A DNA stretch of 64,000 nucleotides from Terebella lapidaria (taxonomy: Eukaryota; Annelida; Polychaeta; Terebellida; Terebellidae), in NCBI GenBank assembly GCA_949152475.1, contig OX424568.1:22605667-22669666 (forward strand), in the 5' to 3' direction. A program made the position numbers and the translations under genes. This document shows, in pieces, positions 20,481 through 33,860 of this stretch. How positions within the stretch are numbered: the stretch's first letter is position 1; each line of letters starts with the position of its first letter. Under the pieces are notes generated by a model. It ran no database searches. It was given only the letters and a program-made list of their open reading frames with translations, and was not told the origin of the DNA.

Positions 20481-23400
20481 ACGTCTCGTAAAACATCTGC
20501 CCATTTGTTGCCAAACATTTGTTACCAGCTCTGCCTTCTGCAATCTGAATCGCATTTTATTGATAAAATGACAACGTTGTATGGCCTGGTGGTCTTGTAT
20601 TCATAGGTAAGTGTTTATGATTTTAAGGGGTTGTTACCCTCGCCATATTTTAGTCAGTGATGCGCACTGAATATTTTTGAAAATGTTTTTTCTTGAAGAA
20701 ATGAACACATATTTCACATAAATGTTATATCATGTTAATAACTAATTTAAAGCATTTTACGCGCAGTTATTATGCATCTTATGTTAAAATTGGTGAAATT
20801 GACTACCAAAATTTCGGGACATCCGTTCTTGTGGAAAAAGTCGATTACGAATGTTCCAAGTATTTTTCTGAGCATTACTACATATGCTAGTTTATGAGCC
20901 GAGAAATATTTTTTTGAAATTCAAATCCATTGCATCACAAATGATTTTTGAAGTTCAGACATTTATTGACAACTAAACATTTTTCCCATGTGGCCAGTAC
21001 AGGCACTATTTTTTAACCCTTCAAGACACTGCCACAGTGAGAGGGAGACTTCAATATCATATGCTCCACTGTGCACAATTCATATTGGCTTTTACATGTA
21101 GACTGCTACATGTTTGGGCTTCTGTGTGCATTGGAGCATGACACTACTCTGTTCACCTGATCAATGCAAACAATAACCCGCATTTCCAAAGTGACAGTTA
21201 TAAGTGACAGTTATAAGTTTAAAACTTCTGGGGAAGTGACATCTTCTTGCATTTGTCATAATTCATAACACTCTGTTTTCATCAAATAACTAACAGTACA
21301 TGTATGTATTCACTGACCCTGTTGTGCATAATGCTTGTGTCTATGCATACAAAGAACACAAACCCCAAGCTAGATACAGGATACATCCTGATCCCAATAA
21401 CATGTAAATGTGAATATCACCAGGCTTTTGATTCATTGTCATCATGATTACATGTGACGTTAAAGTATCATTATTGCACATGGGTTGTGTCAACATAATT
21501 GATGTGAAATTCACACAGTGGCAGCATTTTATTAGTACAATTCATGAGTTATGAATTGAAGCACTTCATCTTTTGACATATACATGGATCACAGGTATGA
21601 TATCAAACATACCAGACAAGAAATGTCATGAATAAATAGTGTATTTGGTACTATACTCCTTATCCATATGTTTATCTTACAAAGTTTGTACATGGAAGGT
21701 AAACAAGAACAAAATAAATCAAATATAATACCAATCAAAAAGATTATGAATTTATCAAAATTGGCAAACAATATTGCACATGGCCACTTGATACAATGCC
21801 ATTCAAATCTTCATAATGTATTTCTGACCTACACATGTGTATCAATAACAAATTTTTGATACATACAATGTGTTGGCCACTTTATCCATTAAAATATAAA
21901 ATATGAAAATATTATTTATTGGCCATTGAATCCCCAAATTGCTGTTGTATAAGATATCCAATTGTCTTATAGTGACATTACAATACCCAAAATGGTGGTG
22001 TGCAGTTCTGTACAGGTGTTTCAGAATTACAGATCCAACATGCACTTAATTTGAATTTATATATATATTGTTTCAATATACATGTACATGTATATATTGG
22101 TGCAAACTTTAAAACACAAGTTGTTGTTATGTTTTGACATCTATATTGTTGGCCAACTGAATGATTGCTCCTGGGTGCCTGTCATTGGGGGATCAGTCAA
22201 GTGGTGTGGAGCTGCTATTGCCTGTCTTCTGATTGAGACTTGAACCAGGATTTATGGAGCTCCTGGTTGTGTTGTTTTCTGGCTGAGCTGTCAGGAAAGT
22301 GGTGTGGAGTTGTCAGCAACATCTGGAGTCATCTGGAGTCAAAAAAATATGAGATGATGGATTTGTCACATGGCACTCTATTCTGTTGCTGATACCAATC
22401 ACATTGCCTTGAATTGATCATTGGAATATTACAATCAAGTAAACTTCTTGATTTAGAGAAATATATATATGTTGGTGATATAAATAACTTATATAGCTGC
22501 TTATTGATATTTACCTCATATACTTGTGCCAATCAGGGCATCTAATTTAAATTTCTTGACATACATATAGATATACATCTACATACAGTTTCATTTTGTT
22601 ATCGAAATGTATTTAACCACGAACTTATGGAATAGGTACTCATAGATACTTGATCAGTGTTGATAGAGACAGGGCTTCAATATAGAGAATGCTTAAATTA
22701 CGTGTACGTACCTGAACAAATATAATATTATATTATCCTATTTGTGAAAATGAACTCCCAATGTGCAAGAAGGGTCGAAAGAGGGTTAATAATCCACCCC
22801 AGTACATGTGCTCGACGATTTTCCGTGTGGTTCCATGCGATCACTGACCGAGACTGGACTTGAGCAGCTAGTGCGTATTGCTCTTCACATTGAACTCAAA
22901 ACCCTGTGCACGGATTTCAACGGCTTTCTCGCCGGAGCGAATAGAAACTCACGTGGTGAGCGATATGTCAGTTATCGTCTGGAATCATGGTTTTCAGTGT
23001 TTGTCATTCCCCGATCTACAACAATTCTTTGTCTATGAACTAATATGTCTTCGATTATGTACATATTTCTGGGTTTACCTCCGTCATATGCCGATATACA
23101 TGCATAACACATGGGACTGTTGGTACCTCGCGGGAAAACATTCGGAAACGAAGCTACCGAATCTCATTGTCGCAAAATATGGTCTTCACAACCGAAGGAA
23201 ATATTCCGAGGATGACCGCTACCAATCGATATCACAAAACACATGTAATGTGTCGTACTGCGAACATTTTCTGCCGTAGTCCCGTTCAGTATTCAGAAAG
23301 TGGATTATTTGGTGTGTTCAATGGATTATACCGATTACCAGAATCGACATGACCAAAGATAAGTCTCGCGTAAGGATACATCAAACTTTGACCTGGGAAA

Positions 23401-24238
23401 TATGTAAACACGATTTCGTGGCACCTGACGTTGAAAGTAGCCGATGTTCAGACTCAATTTTACTTGGGAAAACGCATTGTCACATGGCTGTGGATAGCTC
23501 GTTATGGAGTCTACGATGTACCAATCCCAAGTAAGTCAGCTATTCTTTGAAAATCATCAAAATAATAGATGATATTCAAAGTCTGTGTGTTGTCCAAATC
23601 CACGTGATATTTTGAAAATGGCGCATTTCGTAGATGTGTCAAAGACAGTCGGGCATTTTGTGACAAATGTAGGCGGTAAATTCAAAAAGTAATTCTCGGC
23701 TCATAGACACTGACTGCTCCACTATGTAAAAAGTCGATGTATTCTAAAGATTACGTGGTTGATATTGAGAACGGATGTACCAACTTTATCGTTATGATCC
23801 GGAATGATCCAGACGTTTCAGGTCGAAGATTGTATTTTTCGAATACAAGAAAATGACTCCTCTATTCACTCCAATTGCAGAAAGTCACTTCGGACTACCA
23901 GAAGTTTTATGACAAATGCTCATATTTTGTATGCGGTACTAAAGTCGTGAAATTTACTGCCAACAATCGGCAGGGTTTCACCATCTTAACTTAACCATTT
24001 CAATAAAGCATTCCCCTCCTTTACTGGCGCAACAATAAATTTTCCTAGTCAGTAATCATGGTCAAAATACATGAATATGTGTACACATGTATATAACGAT
24101 ATGTCTGCATGTCATCCCAAATCACATCTGGACCACTCTAATTGTGCAAGTGCATATAATAGTGTTTACAGCAGCCCACCCAAACTATCCCTAGTCGTCA
24201 CCCAAACATACTGCTGATAACAACTACTTCTTCTTCCA

Positions 24239-25023
24239 AGTAAGCTGTGAGGATCTAATTTTAAAAATATGTAAGCAATAATGAAACCATGATATAACTT
24301 CTCAGTAAAAATGATTGTCTTACTTTTGATGAAACTGTGCGAATACAGTACCAATGGCCACGGTACTGGGTGTGACCAGTCTCGGTGGTCCCGGGCTGGC
24401 AAACATATCCCACACTTGTTGCAATTCGGAGTTTGCCTGCGGTTTCCTGCTCCTGCTGCCTCCTCCTTCTCCACTGTGATGTCCGAGACATACTGAGAGA
24501 TCCTGCTGAACTGCTCATGGAGGTGTTCCCCATGGGTGGAGCTGGATGTCTTATTTCTGGACTAGGCACAATCACCACACGACCCTGGAGAAGGGAAACG
24601 CCTGAGTCAGGTATTTTCTCTTGTCCTTTCTCCTCCCTGACTGGGCTTGCCCTGCTGTGTTTACAGGCAATTCAAACTGGGGTGGAGGGACATTGTGCAG
24701 GGGTAGATTTGCAGCAGTCGTCACAGATGCTATGGGATGTGCTTCTGGCAGCGATAGTGCCTAAGACAAAACAATCCTCTTAAGGTCCTTGCCGCCCGTT
24801 TTACCTAAAATAAAAGAGACGTAATACTACTCTTTATGGAGTATGCACTACCAACATCTGGCGAGTTACTTCTATTGAGAAGCATCATTATATTAAAACT
24901 GTACACCCATTTCTTTTATGAGCACAGTTCATCTCAAGTAAGACAATCATTTTTACTGGGAAGTAATATCATGGTTTCATTATTGCTTACATATTTTTTA
25001 AAATTAAATCCTCACAGCTTACT
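24239..25023. mobile_element. 785-bp element with 105-bp terminal inverted repeats
   Basis: Left end 24239-24341 ('gtaagctgtgaggatctaat' through 'gtaagcaataatgaaaccat' to 'gaaactgtgc') is the reverse complement of the right end 24918-25023, with a few mismatches. The interior is GC-richer. On the minus strand it has an interrupted frame with 'CQPGTTETGHTQYRGHWYC', a Cys/His cluster that recalls zinc-ribbon tails of transposases, though I cannot name the superfamily. Target duplication is not obvious. It is probably a deletion derivative of an autonomous DNA transposon. Confidence 0.75.
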
Positions 25024-26332
25024 CGCCACTGTGTTAGGGTGTACTGCAGCTGGTTCCACCAAATGAAACAGTCGTAATCCGTGGAGAAGGAGGCAAACTC
25101 CAATTGAAAGCCTGGAGTAAGATCCTTTGTCTTGCCGCCAAAGGCAGGGACAAAGGTAATGGCGGTTCCCGGTGAACAGTTCCGTTAAGAAACATTTCCC
25201 AGAGACCACTGATTCAGTCAAGTTTAGTCAAGAAACTTTTCTGAATGACAAGAGTGTAACGGGCATAGAACGAACAGTTTAAGAGAGTTTGCCATTAACA
25301 AATTAAGGGCATAATCAACCTCTAATTTGAAAGCCAGCTAAGATCACTCAAAAGTGTTCATTTTAGAGGTCATAAATATTGTGGTTTCACTGTGTCAGCA
25401 TGTTTCAATGGCCTTCGTTAGTCTCATGACCATGAAGATTTTCTGTCGGACCCGAGACACTTTCACTGTTGATTGCGCCAATTTTTGGGATATCAATGAT
25501 CAGCGATGCTTCGTTTTGAAGCCTAACATTGGCAAAAGACGAAGTTTTTCGATGCGGCAGTATTTTTGGGTGATCTTTTACACTGGTACACAAACCATAG
25601 AATTTGCAAACTGTGTCGTTGAATGAGTGAGATGTTCAGCTATTTTACGTGAATAATAACCACAAAATAGCCTTTTTCAACATGTTCGATGAGTGTTCGA
25701 TTGCAAATGAATGAGAAAAGCATTGAAAACAATAATAATTCAAGAAAATTTTAAATTATTGACATTTCCCAAATCTGTTAGGTTTCAGAAGTGGAAAACT
25801 GCTAAAGGGTAACTGCTAATGGAAAACTGCTAACGGTCTCAAATGGTATTTGATACTAAAACGTAAATCCAGGTTGTAAGATAGTCAGCAGAAACCAAAG
25901 GCCCATTGAAATGCTCACTCTTCCCAGCACACTTGACACAACCTAATATCATTTTCTTCTGAATCTAGTACTTCCTGTGGTTTGAAATATGAGGCATAGG
26001 CCCGAGAAAAATATTGTAGTTAGTTTTCTGCTGGTCACGTTCATGGTTGTGGTTTAGTTATCAATTCTTCATTTCGGTGCCGTATTTGAGTCTGTGTTTG
26101 GGGGAATGGTGAAAAAGACATACCCCTGACCACTCACGGTAACGTGAGGCAGATTTACAGCCTCTGTGTGTACACCTATTCACCACTTCTTTGTAAATAT
26201 CCAAAGGAAACTTTAAATTTCTTCCATATTTGATCAACATGCCAGCCCAAACACTAAACAGAGAAGATAAGCAGACAGTTGGGCTTGTCGGGGGGTGCGT
26301 GTGTGGAGCACGTATATGCTGTTAATGTAATG
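25024..26332. other. Noncoding, AT-rich
   Basis: There is a tiny tandem phrase near 25796-25835 ('ggaaaactgctaa' twice, and 'ggtaactgctaa' between). The 90-codon plus frame at 25354-25626 is not supported by any motif. Confidence 0.4.
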
Positions 26333-26575
26333 TAATTCTCGATCTATTACACATCAATACAATTAGATTTTGATGATACCAATAGCAAACGTGAAATAAA
26401 ACATTTTGGAATAGAAACAATTCCCGAATAAATAATTTATCCAAACGCACACTTCTGTCATCAGGGACAGACAGTGTGTGAAATGTTGTTGTCTCTACTG
26501 TAATTCTGATGGGATTAGTATACAACTGCTGATCAACATATGAAATTAATTTGAAAATCCGAAACAAACCCCACT
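26333..26575 (+). repeat. Dispersed repeat family R2, solitary copy
   Basis: This is a diverged single copy of the 365-bp unit found in tandem at 33861-34760. Shared blocks include 'caatacaattagattttgat', 'agggacagacagtgtgtg' and 'gattagtatacaactgc'. Same orientation as the other copies. Confidence 0.75.
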
Positions 26576-26702
26576 CGTAGGGAATAGATAACGTTTTGTC
26601 ACGATCCCGTTGGTCGGTATTGTGTATAGCGGGATTAGTGGGCGTGGCCTGATAAAATGATCATACGTTCAATTGTGAGTTCTAACAAACGTGAATTTTA
26701 CC

Positions 26703-26708
26703 GTGTAT
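26703..26708. other. Left target-site duplication (GTGTAT)
   Basis: The hexamer gtgtat directly abuts the element's left end, and the identical hexamer abuts the right end at 28777-28782. Confidence 0.75.
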
Positions 26709-28776
26709 CACCCCCTGTTCGCGGCACAGTGGTAAATCAATTCTTGACGTTATCGGTTTTAAATTCTTGACGTTATGCGCAAAATTCTTGACATTATGCG
26801 CGAAATTCTTGACGATATACTTTTGTGTAGCCACAGAAAGGACAATTGAGTACGTTTAATAATGAAATAAACCTGATATGGAACAATTAATATCGTGATA
26901 GTTATGCGCACAGTACACAGATACTATATATATCTTGATATGTAGTCCAACTGTGGATTCAAGCGCCCATTGTAATATACAATGGGCGTTCGGTGGTTAA
27001 CTCTAAATATTGTTCTCCAGCTCTTGAAAAGGCGCAAAAACCGGTCAATAAGTATATGTTATGACTATTTGATTCATCAGTGATTTGTACAATGATGTTA
27101 CATACGGAAAAAGTGGTTATTATCAGGGAAACCTACGCATCCCCAATTTTGCACGGCGTTAAATTATTGACGTTATGATTACACAAGTTAATCATTCTTG
27201 ACGTTATATCACAGAGAAGTTGACGATATTGGTTTTAATTGATTTAAAGAAAAAACATGTTTATAAAAGAAAGAAAAATGTAATAATAGTATTAAATGTA
27301 TTATTGATAAGTATTTAATATATGTTGACGTTTAACCTATTATAAAGCATCATGGTGCTACATAACAACCGTGTGCTCATTTCATGGCCTGGAAATCTAT
27401 TATGTACGCAACAGAAATGTTTTTCCCAGCGTGAAGAAAGTCCTTTAGGGTATATGTGATTGACCGATGGTCGTTGACATCACCCTATATGTATTTCTTT
27501 TTGTTTTCCGACTTCTCTGACGACTCTTTTAGATTCAGTATTAGCCTACATTGGTGTAGAATTCTCGACATTGCAATAAAAGCCGAGACATTCCGGTAAT
27601 CTCATACAATATACTGTTAATATTAATGTCTTAAATTTGGTGACAATTTAAGTGCTGTTTTAAATTAGTTTGCGGCTGGGATGCGACAGTTCCTTTATGC
27701 ATTCTCCTGCCAGTTATTTATTTCTGACCTCTCCAAGTATAATCAATTTGCGTTATATAACTACGCCAACAAAGTTACCACTAGAAATGTGTTGTATTGC
27801 AGCGATGGACAGTGATACATTGGTTTTGAGCATGAATTTAGTAGGATATTTTTTTTAAACAGACTTGCCGACGGCTACGAAAGCTCAGGGCCAAAAACCA
27901 GCACTGGCGGTCAGGCAAAGATATGGCACGTCTAAGTAGACTTTGAGGGAGATAATTTGATTGAGGGTGTTCACAATTTGCCGTGTCATTTACTCTGATG
28001 TGACTGATCGTATGACGATCTATATGAACTGTATAGATATTGGTGTGGCGCTTCCGTATGGGAATAAACTATGTAACCACGTTTCATGTTTTATATGACA
28101 TCTTAAAATGTGTCAGGATGTTTATTTCTTGCATTTTGTAATACGTCATAAGTAATTCCAATTTTGTTTTTACATATTTAGCATCGTATTTTATCTGCAA
28201 GAGGAAACCACTCTTTTATTCAATTTTACTACTTAATTAAATTGCAATCATGCGTCAAAAATAACGACAAAAATTTCTAACATGGCTTTCAATAACGTCA
28301 AGCATGACGAACTAACGTTAATAATACCGAACTCATCATTGTTGGTGGAAAACGACTGACAGGTATGTTTTATTTAACATCTGGGCTTTGAACCTTTCAA
28401 TGCTTAATCATAAATGAGCTGCCAATATGCTAAAGCTCATTTCCAGTACATATCGGATTCATTGCATTGAAATAAAATGCATTTAGTTCATTCGGATAAG
28501 TGCAAGGCACGATCTTCAACTTTTTGTTACACCTCAGAGCGTGATTGGGATGCCATAATGCTTCGTCTAACTCATAATTCGAATATATAGTCACCCTGTT
28601 ACTAATTACCTGAACACAATTGGATAATTTAAGCTGAGATCGCGATAGAACAAAACATGAACAAAGATATCGTCAAGAATTTCGCGCATAACGTCAAGAA
28701 TTTTGCGCATTACGTCAAGAATTTAGAACCGATAACGTCGAAAATTTACTTACCGCTGTGCCGCGAACAGGGGGTG
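26709..28776. mobile_element. 2.07-kb non-autonomous DNA transposon with subterminal repeats
   Basis: The ends are inverted: left 'caccccctgttcgcggcaca', right its reverse complement ending '...gaacagggggtg'. Homology continues inward about 115 bp on each side. There, four units of about 21 bp with the core 'aattcttgacgttatgcgc' stand in series on the left (about 26738-26819) and four in inverse order on the right (about 28667-28750). Further loose copies lie inside (near 27176, 27202 and 28292). A 6-bp direct repeat, gtgtat, flanks both sides. The interior is AT-rich with no frame over 65 codons, so transposition would need an enzyme supplied in trans. Arrays like this are typical transposase-binding sites. 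The superfamily is not assignable from ends alone. Confidence 0.88.
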
Positions 28777-28782
28777 GTGTAT
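28777..28782. other. Right target-site duplication (GTGTAT)
   Basis: Direct copy of 26703-26708, immediately outside the right terminus. Confidence 0.75.
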
Positions 28783-29040
28783 GCTACATTCTGTCAACAT
28801 GTGATTTCTCTATGTGGAATTATTAGTCAACAGTTATCGTCTCCTTTGTGAAATCATCCCCATTCGAATAATTACGAAATAGGCTATGCAACACACAGTA
28901 ATGCTATTTTTGCTATGTTTTTATTATTTCGTTCCGTTCCGTGCTGCAATGTTATATCAGGGCCGACATGATTAGTTCTTTTTTCTGTCTATTTAGTTGT
29001 ATGTACATCCCGCTAGTAATTGCCCAACGCATTTCATACT
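28783..29040. other. Noncoding, AT-rich
   Basis: Nothing recognisable. The 'aggctatgcaacacacag' phrase near 28880 recurs near 35648, marking the start of the local duplication family described for 28.9-43.5 kb. Confidence 0.4.
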
Positions 29041-29215
29041 CCCTTTTATTACACTGCGTAAATTGTGGAATGATGCCTTCAAGACACAAATGGTAATTTA
29101 GGGCACACCACGTGTTGCTGGTCACTCCCTTTCTCGTTTGAGGATGTTTGTTTCTCATCACCTGCAAGTAGTATATCAAATCAGTCTTACCCAACATGCC
29201 AAGTTTTGTGCCATA
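29041..29215 (+). repeat. Dispersed repeat family R1, copy 2
   Basis: It contains the 'gcgtaaattgtggaatgatg' core, a 'ggtaatttagggcacaccac' block and 'aagtagtatatcaaatcag'. It is closest to the copy at 35800-35975. Confidence 0.7.
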
Positions 29216-30129
29216 TATATGAGGATGTCACATTATCAAAATTTATTTAGCAGATTTAGCAATTGATGCTACGAGATAATCGCGGCAAACATATCTGATA
29301 CTCGAACACCTAATACACATACATGTATCGAATACATCAGGATATTACATTATCACCGTTTATTTAGCAGATTTAGCACGTGATAATATATATAAGAAAA
29401 ACATCGTGGCAAAAGATATTTCATTCTCAAAACTAGCATTACCCAACGTTATGTGATGGGTGCAAGAGAGCAACTAGAGAACCGTTCCATCCATTTTGTA
29501 ATGACAATATCATTCTTATTTTGTAATGACAATATCATTCTAAACACAAATAGATAGGGGTCATTGTTCATTCCATTTCAACAATTATTATAACGAAAAT
29601 ATCAATGGTTTGGTTCATACAGACCTATCTGATGTACAATGAAATATATAGTTTGACTTGATGGCTGGTCATATACAGTTTTGATTGAAGTAATTCAGCT
29701 ACGTAAACTACATACATAGTACCTACCAATGAATGTCACCTCCAAAGTATTACAAAAAACATCCGGATACTATGGGATAGATTTTGATTCTGGTTCGCAA
29801 GTGCGCATTCATGTGGTATAAATAATGTTTACATTTGTCCCTCCGTTTTCATGCTAAAATATATATTACGTGTGTAAATTCTACGACCCGACCATGATTG
29901 TGTGCGTTTGTCTCTCTTGACTGTAGTGCCACATTAATTCTCTCCTCTCACCAGTGCATTAATAAACATTGGAGTGGTGCAGTCAGGACGTAGATGGTAA
30001 TAAAATGCAGGCCCGTTCTTTATCCTTTCTGGGATAAGTTATAGTGATTGGTACCAGTCTGTTATATAGTAATGGAACGTAGGAAATGATGATTTGTGAA
30101 GCAACCCATGCATTCCAACATGCTAAGTT
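29216..30129. repeat. Diverged duplication-derived DNA
   Basis: A 'cattatca...tttatttagcagatttagcac' phrase occurs twice (near 29230 and 29348), a tandem repeat of about 117 bp. 'ttttgtaatgacaatatcat' is doubled at 29494-29540. A weak R1 relative lies near 29935-30125. No gene is supported. Confidence 0.5.
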
Positions 30130-30308
30130 CACATATTCCTTAAAAAAATCACTGATCACTGATAATGATCACCCTGCCCGTCTTTTTTAGATAATTAATT
30201 TCAATACAATTTATTAGGTTGTCACATATTCCTTAAAAAATCACTGATAAAGATCACCCTGCCCGTCTTTTTTGGATAATTAATTCCAATACCATTTATT
30301 AGGCTGTC
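30130..30308 (+). repeat. 93-bp tandem duplication
   Basis: Two adjacent copies (30130-30222 and 30223-30308) begin 'cacatattccttaaaaaa' and contain 'atcaccctgcccgtctttttt' and 'tttattaggttgt' or 'tttattaggctgt'. The second copy has a 7-bp deletion and a few substitutions. Confidence 0.9.
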
Positions 30309-32099
30309 AGAGAATGTGAGTGTGCTATTGGGTTCACATTTGATCTAAAGTGGGACCGCCCATGGGCAAATATGGAGGATTTGTGATTTTAAGGTACGTA
30401 CGATGAACATACAGGATAACATCATGGCGTCAGATCGCAAGGCCATAGATGATAATCTGACATGGCTGCATGTGACCACTCTCACACTAACATTCGATGT
30501 GGAGTGCGATGTGAATGGGAACATGACCATGATGGAGGGATAAGAAAGGCCTGTTAGGAGAACCACTCCATCCGAGGTTACACTCTTGTAATGTCACTGC
30601 CATTCCAAGCACAATAGATGCCAGTATATTCCATTGTAATGACGTCACCATCTTCGAATAATAACTAATTGGACGGATATGAAAGGACATAATGTGATTA
30701 CCTGCGAAAACGCGAGGAAAACACAATTGGAATAATTAGAATATCGATGGCTATGATCCACAATAGACCGCTACGGATTAAACTATTCTGGTTGGGCTCT
30801 GATCCAATGATTATGTATATACCTATATAACCTATATAATATAGATTACAATTTATTATATATAATTTTCCTCATGTTTGATCTCATTGGCTTTTGTCAG
30901 ATATATGTTAGTAAATGTCGCCAGTGTTTGTCAAGCAGAAGACACGAATGTTCGTTTTTGTGAACTGTATAACATGATTTATCTAATCATCAAATTGCAC
31001 AGCTTCCGTGATATCATTTATGAAACTTTGTCTCAGTTCATCATCCATGAGTATATGTGCGTGTGCTAGCCAAGTTTTGGGTCATGGAACTGTATTGTCT
31101 TGGTTTGTTGATTCTGTTACCTTTACTTTCACATTATAAGTCAACGGACAAGTGCCTTACTGCACTTAATGGTATGTTAAGTGCAATCAATCATTAAGGA
31201 TGGACCACAGGTAAAATCGCAAATTTGGAATGAGTCGGCTCCCCATTAACTTCTCATGTGCATAATAATGATTTCAGAATATGTCCATCTATAGCCATCA
31301 AGGATCACCAATCGATAACTCTTTCTTGAATGAATATGATTATATATCTGATAACTGTCATTTTCAACTGTAGTTGTGTGACTTGTTTCTCAACAGACAA
31401 TATATACGTAAAACATCCCAAGTGAGAGGATTAGTTCGGGTGCACCAAGGTGTTTGAGCAAACAAGTAGATACGCTTGGAGTATTCCTCTCGCAGAAAGT
31501 CCTTTCGTATATGTATCTATGGTCTCACAACAAAACGTACATACTTACAGCAGCTTGTTTGTCATTTTGAAGATACGAAGCTTTGTTTTGGTGACGCATG
31601 TAAGTGATACATACCATCATCAATTTGTTCAATTCCTGTGATATTATTTATAGAACTATGCCTTGGTTCATCATCCATTGGTATACATTTCTCTGTCATG
31701 GAAGTTCCGGGAAGAACGGTTACGTATTCATGCGGATTTTGTAACTTTTATGTTTACATTATACACTGGTCACGAAAATTTAAGACTCAAGAATTATATT
31801 TCAAAAATTGCATTTTGATGCAAATAAAAGGAAATTACGATGTGCTCTTGATGAAGAATTTATGTAGGTAGCAACATTTTGACCACCAATCCCACCGGAT
31901 GCCAACAGCAAACCTTAAAAATATTTTTTTTGTAACAGACACAAAGACACACTGGTACCATCCGCTGTTCAAGACTTAGACTTTAAACTAATGATTCGGG
32001 ATCTCGCTTGCAGTCGCTTTAATTCAAATGCAAGACTGAGATATCGATTTCCTCATTCCAAATTGACCCTAATACTCCTTCGCTTGTAGCTTATTGAAG
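30309..32099. other. Noncoding, duplication-derived
   Basis: The 30400-30720 part resembles 36180-36330 ('ctgacatggctgcatgtgac' versus 'ctgacatggttacaagtgac'). Frames are short. The plus frames at 30878-31069 and 31450-31871 show no motif. Confidence 0.4.
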
Positions 32100-33590
32100 G
32101 TTGCAGTTTTTGAATGTATCTGGCATCGGTGTATCTATAGGTATCTGATATCCCACACGAAGATCAAAGGCTCAAACACATGCAAAATGCCATGTGAAGG
32201 AAACGAGTCATCGACCAATTATGGCCAAGTCTTGTTGCTTGATATATAATTCGTTACACATTTAAATATTTTCCATTACCTTTTGATACGACCCGGTCCC
32301 TTAAATTGATCAAAAAGTCTACGTCACAGTCAATGTAACTTATGCCCTCGCCGTATACGAGTTGTATAAGTGGTAGTGTACGTCCCTAGGAGGACGTGAA
32401 GCATTTTATATCCATTCACACCAATGACATTCCGTCCAGAATTGTATGGATTCCCATTATATTGTATCATAGGATGCGTGTATCACAACAAGACATACCA
32501 ATGAAGTATTCCATTAGGCATGGAAATGGGACCTTTGCTGTAGCAATTTTCAAGACCACATATAGCTCATATAAAACCGTCTACCACTAATGCACCAATC
32601 AACTGCTGTCACAAGTCCGCGTGTAGGTCATTATTTCATCTAGGGCTATCATCAGAATAGTGTCACCGCTGCTCAGAGGAGATACATTTGGCAACGACAA
32701 GAAATCAAGGGTCTTTGGTCGTAGTAACAAATGAGTATCAGGGAAAGGAGCCAATGCATACAAATGTGCAAGAAATTAACGTGTACCATGATTTGATAGG
32801 ATAATTTATGACTCCAGTATCCACATGCGCACTCGTTTTATCTGTAGTATCTGGAATCTATACATGTAAAGGAAACGGGTCATCGGCCAATTATGAGGGA
32901 GAGATGGTATCGAAGATCTCCGAGACAGAGTAACTTTACGTCTGACCAGAAAAGCTAGAGATCGCTGCTTGATATATATTTCATTACAAATTTATATATT
33001 TTGTCAGTAACTTCTGACGCGACCCCGTCCAATAAATTAATTGAAAGATCTATGAATCGCAGTTAATGTAACCTATGCCCCACTCTATACGAGTTGTACA
33101 AGAAGCACTGTACGTCCCTAAGAGCACATGAAGCATATTATGTCTATTCACACAACTGACAACTTTTCCAGAATTGTGTGGATTCCCATTCTATTGTATC
33201 ATAGGATACATGTATCTGCAACACGACAAGACATGCTGATGAAGTATTGCATTAGGCATAAAAATGGAACCTCTACTCTTGCAATTTTTCAGACTACATA
33301 ATAATATGGGTCATATAAACCCGTCTACCACTAATGCATCAATAAACTGCTATCACAAGTCCGCATGCAAGGCATTATTTCATCCAGGGCATACATGTAT
33401 AATCAGAATAATTTCACCGCTACTCAGAGGAGATAAATTGGGAGACGGCAAGGAATCAAGGGTCTTTGGTTGGGAAGTATAAGTATCAGGGAAAGAAGCC
33501 AATGCATATGTGCAAGAAATTGACGTGTACCATAATTCGACCAGACAATATATGACTCCGGTATCCACATGTGCAAAAATCCGCAGTGTT
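32100..33590 (+). repeat. Tandem duplication of about 735 bp
   Basis: Two adjacent units (about 32100-32845 and 32846-33590) share the order 'gaaacgagtcatcgaccaat', 'tatgccctcgccgtatacga', 'gattcccattatattgtatc', 'gccaatgcataca' and 'tatccacatg', with 10-20% visible differences. They contain no gene. The offset grows from about 680 at the start to 749 at the end because of small indels. Confidence 0.85.
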
Positions 33591-33860
33591 TAAGTTCTAG
33601 TTATGATACCCTATAATGATTGATCCTTTTTGGTTCACCAACCACTATCACTTTGAATTAGCTTGAAATGTTGTTGTTTATAAAAAAAATTAAGATTATA
33701 GTGCATGTAATGCAATACAAACGTGGACGACACCAAGGGCGAGAATGTCAAATGATGATACAAACCATTTTGGTGCTGAACGAGGTTTACACCTTGTTCC
33801 CTTTGATCTCTCGTCAAATGACTCAACATGAATCGATTAACTCATACATAGCAATAGGTG
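33591..33860. other. Noncoding
   Basis: Between the 735-bp duplication and the 365-bp array. No supported feature. Confidence 0.4.

Larger units (their letters stand above)
19284..24238. other. 5-kb region without recognisable genes
   Basis: Frames are short. The 22800-23540 part is less AT-rich and has the longest frame (22878-23279, plus), but no domain or splice context is apparent. A short palindromic-looking pair of phrases ('tctcggctcata' near 23694, and its inverse near 20895; 'gaacggatgt' near 23770, and its inverse near 20820) hints at a heavily decayed inverted repeat of about 3 kb spanning 20.6-24.0 kb. The rest is AT-rich noncoding. Confidence 0.35.

Noticed and set aside
22878-23279. 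133-codon plus-strand frame
   Set aside because: No recognisable motif or splice sites, and overlapping frames are of similar length. Not enough to call a gene.
26709-26830. Repeated 'gacgttatgcgc' units considered as transcription-factor sites of a promoter
   Set aside because: They are mirrored at the other end of a bounded element with a target duplication, so transposase-binding subterminal repeats are a better explanation.
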